This document shows, in pieces, positions 63,938 to 64,000 of a stretch of DNA of 64,000 bases (position 1 is the first letter of the stretch; each line of letters begins with the position of its first letter). The stretch comes from Mangrovitalea sediminis (GTDB lineage Bacteria; Pseudomonadota; Gammaproteobacteria; Pseudomonadales; Oleiphilaceae). The position numbers and the translations under genes were made by a program. The DNA lies in NCBI RefSeq assembly GCF_002514725.1, contig NZ_NTLB01000002.1, forward strand, positions 162,087 to 226,086, read 5' to 3'. The notes under the pieces were generated by a model, which saw only the letters and a program-made list of their open reading frames with translations, had not been told where the DNA came from and searched no databases.

Positions 63938-64000
63938 ACTCTACTGGCGATAACTGCTCATTAGAACCATGGCGGCGTCGGTTGTTATAGAACATCTCGA
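63882..64000 (-). mobile_element. IS3-family insertion sequence, transposase 3' end and terminal repeat (partial)
   Basis: The minus strand reads 'EMFYNNRRRHGSNEQLSPVEYERRHQERLGSV' to a TAG at 63902-63900, the classic C terminus of an IS3-family OrfB transposase (rve integrase core, with N-RRRH and the SPVEYE box). After the stop comes a sequence ending ...GGCGATTCA at 63882, reading 5'-TGAATCGCC inward on the plus strand, like the TGAAxCGCC terminal repeats of this family. The rest of the element is beyond the window. Confidence 0.8.

Noticed and set aside
1..64000. tRNA or rRNA genes and CRISPR arrays
   Set aside because: I looked for tRNA-like cloverleaf sequences with CCA-proximal GTTCRANNC blocks, rRNA signatures and regularly spaced repeats of 25-40 bp, and saw none. 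A tRNAscan or CRISPR search could still find what I missed.

Overview
The window looks like a 64 kb piece of the chromosome of a GC-rich (about 60%) marine-type gammaproteobacterium of the Marinobacter/Halomonas/Pseudomonas sphere. This rests on the mix of protein families (DUF748 envelope protein, QueE with the long cysteine spacer, YfbR, PcaF/GcdH, guanidine carboxylase, DUF2164, DUF4303) and on strong Shine-Dalgarno sequences. The genus is an inference.

Layout. 1-9.7 kb: the end of modC, a DUF748/AsmA-like envelope protein, a 1756-residue hybrid histidine kinase with about five PAS domains, and yfbR. 9.8-12.0 kb: queC-queE (queuosine precursor) and an exonuclease-like gene. 12.0-19.9 kb: a gene-poor stretch with a sharp terminator that has no gene, small unknown proteins, a lone CheY-like receiver, a second hybrid kinase (7TMR-DISM type) and an unknown lipoprotein. 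19.9-22.6 kb: a beta-lactamase-fold hydrolase and an HD-GYP phosphodiesterase. 22.7-28.0 kb: a guanidine-assimilation operon (sigma-54 promoter, guanidine-I riboswitch, cgdA, cgdB and a biotin carboxylase usually mislabelled urea carboxylase) that lacks allophanate hydrolase. 28-31.7 kb: pirin, flavin reductase, GFA, VIT1-like and MaoC genes. 31.9-59.9 kb: a large CoA-thioester catabolic region, with a pimFBCD-like beta-oxidation operon, ketopantoate-reductase-like, class II aldolase and metallo-beta-lactamase genes, two AMP-forming ligases, a porin, a CaiB-type CoA transferase, a ThDP lyase, gcdH, pcaF, another acyl-CoA dehydrogenase and two IclR regulators. A pstSCA cluster without pstB or phoU sits inside it. 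60-64 kb: small accessory genes, then a low-GC two-gene integron-type cassette ending in an attC site, with an IS3-family element at its 5' side.

How it works together. Four intergenic regions (31757, 40723, 44311, 56072) share an operator of three RTTYCG-type half-sites spaced exactly 10 bp apart, the architecture known for PcaU/PcaR-type IclR regulators. Three of them sit at the fadB-like operon, the acyl-CoA ligase and the pcaF/iclR divergon. This ties the scattered catabolic genes into one regulon, probably for dicarboxylates or related ring-cleavage products flowing to acetyl-CoA, succinyl-CoA and glutaryl-CoA. Two of the four copies flank the pst genes, which suggests that pst was inserted into the region. 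The ligase leader is predicted to fold into several close hairpins and may be an undescribed regulatory RNA.

All calls come from reading the sequence. No alignments, profile searches or folding programs were run.
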